Shown piece after piece: positions 26,677-36,372 of a stretch of DNA of 64,000 bases. The stretch's first letter is position 1, and the number at the start of each line of letters is the position of its first letter. The position numbers and the translations under genes are program-made. Where the stretch lies: positions 124,001 through 188,000 of the forward strand of contig JAGQSC010000015.1 in assembly GCA_020439745.1 (NCBI GenBank), given 5' to 3'. The notes beneath the pieces were generated by a model. The model was not told where the DNA came from. It did not search any database and saw only the letters and a program-made list of their open reading frames with translations. The stretch is from Acidobacteriota bacterium. Its GTDB lineage: Bacteria > Acidobacteriota > Holophagae > Acanthopleuribacterales > Acanthopleuribacteraceae.

Positions 26677-28751
26677 TTTCGACCCGCCTCTTTGGCGCGA
26701 TATAAGGCATCATCGGCACAGGCGATCAGTCGATCAATCGTCAAAGGGTTGCACGTCGTTTGGTCAAGCACACCTATGCTCACGGTTACGCCGGCCTCTT
26801 CAAATTCGGGAAACCGCATTTCTTCGATGGCGATGCGTATTTTTTCGGCTACTCGATAGGCTTGGTCCCGGCGCGTGTTGGTGAGCACGACGGCAAATTC
26901 TTCACCGCCATATCGCGTGATCACGTCCTCTACTCGAACGATTCTCTTCATGCGTGCTGCCACGGCCGCCAACACGCGATCCCCGCAAAGATGCCCAAAT
27001 CTATCGTTGATCCGCTTGAAATGGTCCACATCGATCATGAGCAACGACAGGTCAAACACGTGACGCCTGACCTTTGCAATTTCGCGCTCCAAGAACGTCA
27101 TCAGGTACGAGCGGTTATACACTTTCGTCAATGGATCTGTGATTGAGGCAACATACAATTCTTCGTTCTTACCTGCTAATTCATGGGTTCGTTGTTGCAG
27201 ATGTTCATTCATTTCCTTTAGGTCATCGCTCTGTACTTGGATTTGGTCATTGAGTTGCTGGAGTTTTCGATTGGTGTTTTTGCTCTCCCGGTAGCGGGTG
27301 AACAGCAGTATTCCGCTAAGTATCATGAAACCCAGCAGCGCATAGCCACCACGGCGCAACGTCTTCTGCCGATTCAGCTCCAAATTGTTCAACTCATTTT
27401 CTCGCCGCAGTAACTCGATCTCTCTCTGTTTGGCGTCAATCGCATATTGGGTCTGTAGATCTGCGATCTTTTGCGTGACTTCGCTATTAACCAACTCCTC
27501 ATTTAAGTCGAAAGCGCGCGACATCATCTTCATGCCGCGTTCGTAATTGCCTATGTCACCTTCAAGAGACGCCAGGGCCACTAGGGAATCACGGATCAAG
27601 GGCTTCGTGCCTAGTTCTTCGGACAAGGCCAAGGCGTCTTCAATCATCTTTTTGCTACCTTGCAGATCGTCTTTGATCCGCATCACCTGGCCAAGCGCCA
27701 TCATGTTGCTCACCATCTCTGCAGCTCCGCCTATTTCTCGATTCAACGATAATGCGTCACGCAACAAAGACTCTGCTTCATCCACCTTGTCCTGCTCCAA
27801 AAAGATGGAACCTATCTGCGCTTTCGCATTGGCGATACCAGCCATATCCCCTAGCGCCTCCACCACGGACAAGGACTCATAAAGATAAGTCAAAGCCTGG
27901 TCGCCTTTTCCCCATTCAGCGTAAGTGGTTCCCAAATTGTTGAGCGCCCGACCCACGCCCGATTGCTCATTTCGAGCGCGCCACATGTCGAGCGCCTGAA
28001 GATGGTATTTGATCGCACGTTCATAGTCGCCCAGGTGTTTGTAGATGATGCCCACATTTCCATACGACTGGGCCAGTCCACTTTGGTCGTCTATTTTCTG
28101 TCTGATCTCAATGGAACGCAGCTGATAGTCCAATGCATCGATATAGTTGCCCAAGTTCTTATGAACGATGCCTATGTTGTTGAGCGATTGTGAGACACCT
28201 TTCTGGTCTTCGATCATTTCCCGCAATTCCAATGCGCGAAAATAGTAATCCATGGCCTCGGAGTACTGGCCTAGCTTCTTGTACAAAACTCCAATGTCAT
28301 TTAGCGACTGAGCCATTTGATGCTGATCCGAATGATCATTCGCTCGCTGAAAGACTTCCTGTTCAACGGCCATAGCCTGTTGATATTGACCCCGGGCGTA
28401 GTGCAAGTGCGAGAGCCTCGCAAGCCCTTCAGACTCTAGTTTCCAGAATCCCAGTTCCGCGGCCTTGGCGATGGCCCTGCGAAACACGAGCTCGGCCGAC
28501 TGATCCTCCTTGAATTGTTGGAGCGCGTCGCCTTGAATGACCAACGCTTCGATCCATTTGTCTTGCTGATCGAGTTCGCGCGCCAATTGTTGTGCCTCTG
28601 CTGCCAACAAACGAGACCGAATTGGATCTCCTGATTCCAACAGAGCTTTTGATGACGCGATTAACTCGGTGAGTCGCTCGCTCGTTTTTGCTGGATTGAG
28701 GTCGTCACCGTCCGGACTCTGAAGGATAAGGAACAGCAGCAGACCCAACAC
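26643..28751 (-). CDS. TPR-repeat diguanylate cyclase
   Basis: About 702 residues: a short hydrophobic N-terminus acting as signal, then about nine TPR units (for example YSEAMDYYFRALELREMIED and YERAIKYHLQALDMWRARNE) that should lie in the periplasm, a helical linker, one membrane helix (GGYALLGFMILSGILLF), a coiled coil, and a cytoplasmic GGDEF domain with intact TRYGGEEFAVVL. It should make c-di-GMP in response to a periplasmic signal or partner. GTG 28751 is chosen because GGGAGG lies about eight bases upstream; the frame extends to 28847 without a good start. Confidence 0.88.
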   Translation of the reverse strand: MLGLLLFLILQSPDGDDLNPAKTSERLTELIASSKALLESGDPIRSRLLAAEAQQLARELDQQDKWIEALVIQGDALQQFKEDQSAELVFRRAIAKAAELGFWKLESEGLARLSHLHYARGQYQQAMAVEQEVFQRANDHSDQHQMAQSLNDIGVLYKKLGQYSEAMDYYFRALELREMIEDQKGVSQSLNNIGIVHKNLGNYIDALDYQLRSIEIRQKIDDQSGLAQSYGNVGIIYKHLGDYERAIKYHLQALDMWRARNEQSGVGRALNNLGTTYAEWGKGDQALTYLYESLSVVEALGDMAGIANAKAQIGSIFLEQDKVDEAESLLRDALSLNREIGGAAEMVSNMMALGQVMRIKDDLQGSKKMIEDALALSEELGTKPLIRDSLVALASLEGDIGNYERGMKMMSRAFDLNEELVNSEVTQKIADLQTQYAIDAKQREIELLRRENELNNLELNRQKTLRRGGYALLGFMILSGILLFTRYRESKNTNRKLQQLNDQIQVQSDDLKEMNEHLQQRTHELAGKNEELYVASITDPLTKVYNRSYLMTFLEREIAKVRRHVFDLSLLMIDVDHFKRINDRFGHLCGDRVLAAVAARMKRIVRVEDVITRYGGEEFAVVLTNTRRDQAYRVAEKIRIAIEEMRFPEFEEAGVTVSIGVLDQTTCNPLTIDRLIACADDALYRAKEAGRNQCVLYGEVAS

Positions 28752-29090
28752 CCGAACCACCTCCCATTCGATATGACGGGCAGTGATCGCGGGGGGCCGC
28801 CGAGACGGCACCCACGAACTCCTCTTCGACCGATAACCATGGAGCAAATTCCATTCCAGTCGACGGCACTTTCAACCTGTCGGTGAACCCCTTCAAAAGC
28901 AGTGTCTTACGAAGTGGCGCAGCAACCCAGTGCGCTGGAACTGACAATCAGCGTCAGTCGACAGGATGTACTGACACTGATTGTCGTGTTGGTCGCTGCG
29001 GAACCCATACATGTTGGTCTAGAATTCGTGCAACAACCCACCTGTCACAGCGTATGCTGCTGGAGGGGGAAAGAGGTGAATAGGAGAGGT
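28752..29090. other. Divergent intergenic region between TPR-GGDEF gene and RND operon
   Basis: 339 bases that separate two divergent start codons, so both promoters should be here. Its main feature is the long inverted repeat at 28943-28985. TAGAAT at 29020-29025 is a possible -10 for the RND operon, but no acceptable -35 lies at the right distance. I see no coding sequence with a credible start in it. Confidence 0.4.
28943..28985. repeat. Long inverted repeat upstream of RND operon
   Basis: Arms of 16 bases (28943-28958 and 28970-28985) match at 15 positions around an 11-base centre; the first arm starts GACAATCAG and the second ends CTGATTGTC. It lies about 105 bases upstream of the adaptor gene. 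It could be an operator for a dimeric or tetrameric repressor of the pump, or a hairpin in a leader transcript. Confidence 0.55.
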
Positions 29091-30149
29091 ATGCGCGGAA
29101 CTCTATTAATGGTATTGGCACTGAGCCTGTGGACATGCATAGCGCCAAACGAACATACAGGACGACCCCAACGAGAAACCGAGCGTATCTCGGTGGCCGT
29201 CCAAAGCATTCAGCGCGGTGATGCCGCGTCCATTTACGCTACAACAGCGACCCTCGAATCCGAATCAAAAACCGAGGTAAGGGCCAGAGCCGCTGGGGTG
29301 GTCAAAGAGATATTTGTGGAAGAAGGTGATCTGGTCGAATCAGGACAACTGTTACTGAGTCTTGACGACAGCGATCAGGCATTGCGCTTGCGAAAAGCCG
29401 AAATCACACTTGCCGAATCCAAAACGGAACAAGAGCGGAGAAGTAAGATGGTTGCATCGGGAATTCTGTCCCCAGAGGAATTCGAACAAACCGAGAACCA
29501 GCTACGCCAGAACGAGACCGAGCTTGAATTAGCTCAGCTAGCATTGTCATACACGCGTGTGGAGGCACCCTTTGACGGCGTCATTACTCAGCGTTTGGTT
29601 GATCTAGGTGCCAATGTAAACAGTGGGACGGATCTCTTTCACGTCATGGACGTGAATCCTTTACTGGCGAAAGTCTACATTCCAGCGCAACGGATGGGCA
29701 CCATTTCCATTGGTCAACCCATCAACCTGCACATTGCTAGCAGCGAGGAAGACCTGACGGGTCAGGTGAAGTTGATCAGTCCAGTCGTGGACCCGGTCAC
29801 AGGAACGATCAAGGTGACCGTTGAAATACATACTTATCCAGCACACATTCGACCGGGCGACTTTGCTGATGTTCGCGTGATCACCGCCATCAATACCAAC
29901 GCCATGTTGGTACCCAGCAACGCTGTCGTTGAGGATCAAGGTTCTAAACATGTCTTTATCGCCCAGGAGGGACGCGCATTCAAGCGCTTGGTCACCGTGG
30001 GATACACCGACCGGGGCCTCACCGAGATTCAATCGGGCTTGGAGGGCGACGAGTGGGTGGTTGTCAAGGGTCAGCGCAACCTCAAAGACGGCGTTGAGAT
30101 TGAAGTGTTGGAAGGCGCGCCCACGGCGATGGCTGAGGCTCAACTTTGA
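29091..30149 (+). CDS. RND efflux periplasmic adaptor (membrane fusion protein)
   Basis: 352 residues. The N-terminus MRGTLLMVLALSLWTC is hydrophobic and ends in a Cys, possibly lipidated although the residue before the Cys is atypical. The lipoyl-like half domains (RARAAGVVKEIFVEEGDLVE and VEAPFDGVITQRLVDLGANV) flank a short alpha-helical hairpin (about 90-150), followed by beta-barrel and membrane-proximal domains. It should link an inner-membrane RND pump to an outer-membrane channel. ATG 29091 has AGGAGAGGT before it; GTG 29076 is possible. Its TGA overlaps the permease's TTG start. Confidence 0.9.
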   Translation: MRGTLLMVLALSLWTCIAPNEHTGRPQRETERISVAVQSIQRGDAASIYATTATLESESKTEVRARAAGVVKEIFVEEGDLVESGQLLLSLDDSDQALRLRKAEITLAESKTEQERRSKMVASGILSPEEFEQTENQLRQNETELELAQLALSYTRVEAPFDGVITQRLVDLGANVNSGTDLFHVMDVNPLLAKVYIPAQRMGTISIGQPINLHIASSEEDLTGQVKLISPVVDPVTGTIKVTVEIHTYPAHIRPGDFADVRVITAINTNAMLVPSNAVVEDQGSKHVFIAQEGRAFKRLVTVGYTDRGLTEIQSGLEGDEWVVVKGQRNLKDGVEIEVLEGAPTAMAEAQL

Positions 30150-33100
30150 TCACATCTCTGGTGGCCAGTTCGGTTCGACGCCGCGTTAGCGTTCTCATGA
30201 TTTGCATCGCAGTGTTGGCATTTGGAATGGTCAGTTTGCTGCGATTACCGATTAATCTGCTACCAGATATCAGCTATCCCTCGTTAACCGTTCAAACCGA
30301 GTATCCCAACGCGGCTCCGGGAGAAGTTGAAAACCTTGTGACGAAACCGGTTGAGGACGCTGTGGGCGTTTTGCAAGGCTTGCGAGAGATTCACTCCGTA
30401 TCACGTGCTGGAGTCAGTGAAGTTACGCTGGAGTTCGGTTGGGGCAGTGACATGGACAAGCTTGCCATGGATGTACGCGAAAAGATTGACCGACTCATCC
30501 TTCCCGATGAAACGGAAAACCCCATTGTTCTCCGATACGATCCTGCATTAGACCCCATTATGCGCGTCGCCCTTTCAGGTGCTCGCGATCTCCGATTCTT
30601 AAGGACGATCTCGGACCAGAAACTCAAAGACGAATTTGGGAAGCTCGAAGGAGTGGCGTCAGCTCAAGTGAAAGGTGGCGAAGAGGAAGAAATTCAGGTC
30701 GATATCAACCAGGGTCGACTGTCGGCGATGGGATTAACCCCGGCGGACTTGGCGCAGGCATTGTCTGGTGCGAATATCAATCGACCGGGTGGTTCTCTCA
30801 AAAGCGAGACCAGTCAATTCATGGTTCGCACCCTTAACGAGTACGACAGTATCGGCGAAATAGGTGACGTGATCATCACGCGACCGGGAGATGCACCGGT
30901 TCGGTTGCGCGAAGTGGCGCAGGTTTCCATGGGCTCAAAGGATCGCGAAGAAATCACGCGCGTCAACGGCCAGGAATGTGTGATTCTCGAAATCTTCAAG
31001 GAAGCGGATGCCAATACCGTTGCCGTTTCAGATCAGGTACAAGCAGCCCTCAAGTGGCTGCCCAAGTACCTGGAAGGAGATATGAAACTCACGGTCCTTT
31101 TTGACCAGTCTAGATTTATCCGACAGTCCATCGCAGAAGTGAGACAGGCGCTATTGATTGGTGGCCTCTTAGCGATTGTGATCTTGTTCGTATTTCTAAG
31201 AGACACATTAACCACCCTCGTCATTGCAACCTCTATCCCGATCTCGGTGGTCGCCACGTTTATTCTGATGCACGCGCTCGACGTATCCATCAACATCATG
31301 TCGCTAGGTGGTTTGACCTTGGGCATTGGCATGCTGGTTGACAGTTCAATTGTGGTGCTGGAATCCATTCACCGTTTTCGCGAACAGGGATTGTCGGCCG
31401 TCCAAGCAGCCGTCAAAGGCACTACTCACGTGGGTGGCGCGGTGATCGCCTCGATATTGACAACGATTGCCGTATTCTTTCCTATCGTCTTTGTGGAAGG
31501 CATTGCAGGCCAACTATTTAGGGAACAGGCGCTCACAGTCACGTTCAGCCTAATCGCATCGCTTTTGGTGTCCATTTCGCTTATTCCCATGCTTGCTTCG
31601 TTAAGGAGAAATACCAAGCCATCGGAGTCCGTGAAGCAACCCCTTTGGGTCCAGTTCTATGAGCGTTTGCTTCGAGCAGCACTTCGCAAGAAATGGCTCA
31701 TGATTGCCACCGTGCTGGCGCTGTTTGCTTTCACGCTCTCCCTATCAGATCGCCTGGGGCGCGAGTTGATTCCAGCCTTGGCAGAGGGTGAGTTTCATTT
31801 TGAAGTCACCATGCCCGAAGGCACATCACTACCTGCTACTAACCTGCAGCTCCAACAAATGGAAGCCACTGCCAGAAAAGACGAGAGGCTCGACCTGATC
31901 TACAGTTCCGTCGGTACTCGTTCTGTTTCTGGCGGCCTCAGTCTAAAAACCAAAGATGAAAACCTAGCGCAACTCAATTTGGTGCTTAAAGACCGATCCG
32001 ATGATCAGTTACAAAGTGAGGTAGAAGCAGCATTGAGGGACGCCTTTGCGAATCTGACGGATGTCGATATTCGGTTGGCGCGACCCAGTTTCTTCAGTTT
32101 GAAGACACCATTAGAGATCCATCTTTTTGGCGAGGATCTGGACTTACTCAAAACCACATCGTCCCAGCTCACAGAAGCCCTATCTGCGATCCCTGGACTG
32201 ACCGATCTGAGGGCATCGCTCGAGTCGGGAAATCCCGAACTGAACGTTGTTTTTGATCGCAACCGATTGGCCCACTTGGGGCTGACGATTGACGAGGTAT
32301 CCACCACTTTGCAGAGTCGGGTGGATGGTGTGATTGTTTCGCGCTTTAAGGAAGATGATCGGCTCATTGATATTCGGCTGCGCAATCGAATTGACGATCG
32401 AGACTCCATCAGCGATATTCACAACATGGTCGTGGCCGCAATCAACGGACAGCCGGTAACACTACAAGCTGTGGCCAATATCGACTCTGGCCGTGGGCCC
32501 AGTGAAATCCACCGAATCAGTCAAAGCCGCGTGGCGATTGTGTCCGCAGAAGTTACGGGTCGATCGCTGGGTGCCGTGATGAATGATGTACGAGCCGTGA
32601 TTGATCAATCACAGGTGCCCATTGGGGTCGCAGAGCCACAATTCGGTGGGCAGAACCGTGAAATGGAAGAGTCGTTTGAAAGTCTCATGGCTGCGTTGCT
32701 CTTGTCCATTTTCCTTGTGTACTTGGTGATGGCGGCCACCTTTGAAAACTTGATTCATCCGTTCATCATCATGTTTACGATTCCATTCGCTCTGATCGGC
32801 GCCATTTGGGGTCTATTGCTGGCAGATATTTCGCTGAGTATTATTGCGTTGCTGGGCGTCATTTTCCTCGTAGGTGTGATTGTGAATAACGCAATCGTGA
32901 TGGTCGATGCCGTGAACCAGTTCCGTCGGGATGGCATGCAGAAACTCGAAGCTGTGGTTCAAGCGGCTTGTATTCGCCTTCGTCCAATTGTCATGACGAC
33001 CTTGACCACGGTGCTGGGACTGCTCCCCATGGCAATCGGATTTGGTGAAGGCGCCGAATTGCGGCAGCCATTGGCGGTGGTCGTCACCATGGGCCTGACT

Positions 33101-33247
33101 GTGGGCACCTTTCTAACCCTGTTCATCATTCCAGCAGCATATGTGATTGTGCCTTCGAATGTTCGTTTGGCGACAGAGGACCGGGAATTGGATGAATGGT
33201 TGCTCAAGGCTGATCAGGGACCGATCACGGAAGGAGGCCTCTCGTGA
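30146..33247 (+). CDS. RND efflux permease (first of tandem pair)
   Basis: 1033 residues, the normal length for AcrB-type proton-driven exporters, with twelve expected helices and two large periplasmic loops. The fourth-helix motif reads GIGMLVDSSIVVLES: the first of the two AcrB proton-relay Asp is kept and the second is Ser, as in SwrC-like members. In the tenth helix GVIVNNAIVMVDAV replaces the AcrB Lys region. The start is TTG, overlapping the adaptor's stop (TTGA), with GAGG seven bases upstream. The substrate range cannot be told from sequence. Confidence 0.92.
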   Translation: MITSLVASSVRRRVSVLMICIAVLAFGMVSLLRLPINLLPDISYPSLTVQTEYPNAAPGEVENLVTKPVEDAVGVLQGLREIHSVSRAGVSEVTLEFGWGSDMDKLAMDVREKIDRLILPDETENPIVLRYDPALDPIMRVALSGARDLRFLRTISDQKLKDEFGKLEGVASAQVKGGEEEEIQVDINQGRLSAMGLTPADLAQALSGANINRPGGSLKSETSQFMVRTLNEYDSIGEIGDVIITRPGDAPVRLREVAQVSMGSKDREEITRVNGQECVILEIFKEADANTVAVSDQVQAALKWLPKYLEGDMKLTVLFDQSRFIRQSIAEVRQALLIGGLLAIVILFVFLRDTLTTLVIATSIPISVVATFILMHALDVSINIMSLGGLTLGIGMLVDSSIVVLESIHRFREQGLSAVQAAVKGTTHVGGAVIASILTTIAVFFPIVFVEGIAGQLFREQALTVTFSLIASLLVSISLIPMLASLRRNTKPSESVKQPLWVQFYERLLRAALRKKWLMIATVLALFAFTLSLSDRLGRELIPALAEGEFHFEVTMPEGTSLPATNLQLQQMEATARKDERLDLIYSSVGTRSVSGGLSLKTKDENLAQLNLVLKDRSDDQLQSEVEAALRDAFANLTDVDIRLARPSFFSLKTPLEIHLFGEDLDLLKTTSSQLTEALSAIPGLTDLRASLESGNPELNVVFDRNRLAHLGLTIDEVSTTLQSRVDGVIVSRFKEDDRLIDIRLRNRIDDRDSISDIHNMVVAAINGQPVTLQAVANIDSGRGPSEIHRISQSRVAIVSAEVTGRSLGAVMNDVRAVIDQSQVPIGVAEPQFGGQNREMEESFESLMAALLLSIFLVYLVMAATFENLIHPFIIMFTIPFALIGAIWGLLLADISLSIIALLGVIFLVGVIVNNAIVMVDAVNQFRRDGMQKLEAVVQAACIRLRPIVMTTLTTVLGLLPMAIGFGEGAELRQPLAVVVTMGLTVGTFLTLFIIPAAYVIVPSNVRLATEDRELDEWLLKADQGPITEGGLS

Positions 33248-36200
33248 CGTTACCTGAACTCGCTGTCCGGCGTCCCATCACCACATCCATGGTCCTTGTG
33301 ACCTTTCTGGTCATTGGGGCTATTGCGATTTTCAAGTTGCCGTTGGCGTTTATGCCCGACGTGGAGGACCGCGAGATCTACGTCATCGCCAACTATCCTG
33401 ATGCCTCGCCTCAGGCCATCGAGCGGATGATTGTTCGCCCGCTTGAAGACGCCCTGAGTTCCATGCCCGGTTTGACACAACTGTGGTCGCGATGCGATGG
33501 CGAAGGGGCGCGCGTCAATCTAACGTTCTCATGGAACGTAGATATGGATATCGCTCGAACAGAGATCCGGGAACGGCTCGACCGAGCTCGAGACGAGCTA
33601 CCGGAGGATATGGATCGAATTCTCATTTCGCCCAATTGGAATGCGCGGGTTTCCGGTGAAAGCATCCTAGAAGCCCGCATATCATCTGGTCGGGATTTGA
33701 GCCACAACTACCCATTATTGGAACGCAAGATTATCAAGCCACTAGAGCGTTTGCCCGGCGTGGCTTCCGTCTCCCTGGATGGTGTCAATCCCCGTGAAGT
33801 CAAAGTGAACTTGAGTCTTTCCGCATTGAAAGCACACCAGCTAACCGCCAGGGATGTCTATCGAGGTCTTTTAGCCAACAACGCCGATCGTTCCCTGGGC
33901 GTTTTGCGTAATGAAGCGTTCAAATACACCCTGCGTGCTCATGGCTCTTTCGATTCGCTGGAGACTATTAAGTCCTTGCCCATCGCCGGCACGCAATTGA
34001 GATTACGCGACATTGCCGAAATCAGTTACGAAGAACCACCCCTGGAGTACGGTCGTCACTTGGAAGGCAAATTTGCCGTGGGTTTGAATATTTCAAAAGA
34101 GTCCAGTGCCAATACTGTGGAGGTGTGCGCCGCCGTCCGAGATGCCCTTGAAAAAATGGGCGACGATCCGGAGTTGCAAGGTATTGAGTTCCTGGTATGG
34201 GAGGACCAGGGAAAAGAAATCACACATACCATTAACGACCTCAAACAAACGGGACTCATCGGCGCTTTTCTAGCCGCTTTGGTCCTGTATTTGTTTCTGA
34301 AGCGTTTTTCAACCACAGTTGTCGCCGTGGCCTGTATTCCATTCAGCTTGATCACGGCCTGCGGCGTGATCTGGTTTCAAGGCAGTACCCTCAATACAAT
34401 TTCGCTGATGGGGTTGATCGTTGGCATCGGCATGCTGGTAGACAACGCAGTGGTGGTCATCGAAAACATAGACCGTTATCAAAAGATGGGCTTGAAATCG
34501 CGAATAGCCACTTTGCTTGGTGCTCGAGAAGTGAGCGTAGCGGTGATCGCAGCAACGTTGACATCCATCATCGTTTTTCTGCCTCTTATGTTCAACAAAC
34601 CCAATGAAATGAACCTGATGCTGCGGGAGTTGGCGTTCACCGTTTGCATCACGCTTGCGGCCTCTCTCTTCATTAGCCAAACCCTGATCCCGTTGACGGC
34701 TTCGAAATTTGTATCGACACATCGCACACGAGCGAAAGGCCCTTGGATGCATGCTACCGAGAACGTGTACGTACGCATTCTCAATTTCACGCTTAACCAC
34801 CGGTGGATTGCACCTGTGGTTGGTTTGGCGGTGCTGGCCTCTGTCTATTTTCCCGCCACACAAATTGACTGGAACTTTGAATCAAATAGGTCCGAAATGT
34901 TCGTCGGAATGGACTACCGATTCAGCGAAAATCTCCCTCTGGATGAAAAAGAGAGAATCGTGTCCGAGGTGGAAAAGGCACTGGCTGTTCACAAAAAAGA
35001 CCTACACGTCGGATCCATTTACAGTTGGTGGAGCGACCGCTGGTCACTGACACGACTCTACATGGAAGATGGCTATACAACCGAAGAACATATGAATGCT
35101 GTTCGCAAAGCGCTGCCCGATATCCTGCCAAAGGTCGCTGGCGTCAAGCTCCAAGTTCAAGACAACGGCAAACCCTGGAAACGCAATGATGGCAAAAGAA
35201 TCGGTTTTCAACTGCGAGGCCCGGATTCCGAAGAGCTTGCACGTATTGCCGAAGAGGCCAAGGAAATCCTTGCATCCATCCCCGACCTATTTGACGCCTA
35301 CGCAGCCCTGGATGGCGACACATACGAGATGCATGCAGTCGTCGATCGAGACCGAGCCCATGCACTGGGCGTGGACTTGCGATCTCCTGCGGAGTTGGTC
35401 GAACTCACCTTCAGAGGTCGACGTTTACCCCGATTCAAAGGACCTGAAGGTGAAGTGGAGATGCGATTGACCTTGGATGATCGGGATACTCACAGCCTGG
35501 AAGACTTAAGGGGTTTATCACTGACCAATCAAGTAGGGTCCAGATTACCGCTGGAAAGCATCACCGATTTCAATGAGACGAAGGCACCCGCCCAAATCCA
35601 ACGAAGCGGCAAGATCACGAGCACTTGGGTGGGTGCACGATACGACACCGGTAAGAAGGAAGAACACATTCAAACGGCTCAAGAGGCATTGTCCAAAATG
35701 GATTTGCCTTATGGATACAGCTTTGATTTCAATTCATTTCGCAGAGAGCGGCAAGAGTCGATGCAGGACTTCTGGATAAACCTCTTGCTGTCACTATTAT
35801 TGATTTTTGCCGTCATGGCTGGCCTATTCGAGTCCGTCTCTCAAGCTTTGTCACTGATGGTTTCATTACCCTTTGCACTATCAGGTGCCTTTTGGACGCT
35901 TTACGGCACTGGTACCGATTTTGACAGTCCTGCCATGGTGGGACTGCTGTTATTACTTGGCATCGTGGTGAACAACGGCATTGTCATGGTGGAACACATT
36001 AATCAATATCGACGAAAAGGTTTCAGTCGCAGAGAAGCGATGCTACGTGGCGGCCGAGAACGTTTGCGACCGATCTTGATGACCGTTGCTACAACGCTCA
36101 TGAGCCTTGTCCCCATCGTGATTCAGAAACCCGCCTTGGCAGGTGTCTACTACTACTCCATGGCTTTTGTCATTATGGGCGGTCTAGCGCTTTCCACTGT

Positions 36201-36342
36201 CCTCACGACCTTGTTCTTACCGACGACTGTTTGCATCATCGAAGACTTCATCAGTTGGGTTTATCGAAAGTCAAAATGGGTACTTAGGCTCTGGGCAGGT
36301 ATTCAGGAGCCTTTCTTGACAAATACAGACCAATCCGCGTAG
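33244..36342 (+). CDS. RND efflux permease (second of tandem pair)
   Basis: 1032 residues, same fold as the preceding permease but clearly diverged. The fourth-helix motif is GIGMLVDNAVVVIENIDR, with Asn at the second Asp position; the tenth helix has GIVVNNGIVMVEHI. The start is GTG overlapping the previous stop as GTGA. Two permeases behind one adaptor suggest either a heteromeric pump, as in MdtBC, or two pumps sharing an adaptor. No TolC-like gene is in the operon, so the outer-membrane channel must come from elsewhere. Confidence 0.92.
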   Translation: MTLPELAVRRPITTSMVLVTFLVIGAIAIFKLPLAFMPDVEDREIYVIANYPDASPQAIERMIVRPLEDALSSMPGLTQLWSRCDGEGARVNLTFSWNVDMDIARTEIRERLDRARDELPEDMDRILISPNWNARVSGESILEARISSGRDLSHNYPLLERKIIKPLERLPGVASVSLDGVNPREVKVNLSLSALKAHQLTARDVYRGLLANNADRSLGVLRNEAFKYTLRAHGSFDSLETIKSLPIAGTQLRLRDIAEISYEEPPLEYGRHLEGKFAVGLNISKESSANTVEVCAAVRDALEKMGDDPELQGIEFLVWEDQGKEITHTINDLKQTGLIGAFLAALVLYLFLKRFSTTVVAVACIPFSLITACGVIWFQGSTLNTISLMGLIVGIGMLVDNAVVVIENIDRYQKMGLKSRIATLLGAREVSVAVIAATLTSIIVFLPLMFNKPNEMNLMLRELAFTVCITLAASLFISQTLIPLTASKFVSTHRTRAKGPWMHATENVYVRILNFTLNHRWIAPVVGLAVLASVYFPATQIDWNFESNRSEMFVGMDYRFSENLPLDEKERIVSEVEKALAVHKKDLHVGSIYSWWSDRWSLTRLYMEDGYTTEEHMNAVRKALPDILPKVAGVKLQVQDNGKPWKRNDGKRIGFQLRGPDSEELARIAEEAKEILASIPDLFDAYAALDGDTYEMHAVVDRDRAHALGVDLRSPAELVELTFRGRRLPRFKGPEGEVEMRLTLDDRDTHSLEDLRGLSLTNQVGSRLPLESITDFNETKAPAQIQRSGKITSTWVGARYDTGKKEEHIQTAQEALSKMDLPYGYSFDFNSFRRERQESMQDFWINLLLSLLLIFAVMAGLFESVSQALSLMVSLPFALSGAFWTLYGTGTDFDSPAMVGLLLLLGIVVNNGIVMVEHINQYRRKGFSRREAMLRGGRERLRPILMTVATTLMSLVPIVIQKPALAGVYYYSMAFVIMGGLALSTVLTTLFLPTTVCIIEDFISWVYRKSKWVLRLWAGIQEPFLTNTDQSA

Positions 36343-36372
36343 GCTCCCTGAAAAACGGCGACAGGAGCCAGG

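Noticed and set aside
28902-29090. N-terminal extension of the RND adaptor frame
   Set aside because: It would put 63 residues before the signal sequence and would translate through the long inverted repeat; ATG 29091 has a good ribosome site.
34309-34863. 184-codon minus-strand frame
   Set aside because: Antisense to the second RND permease; His/Cys/Arg-rich without family features.
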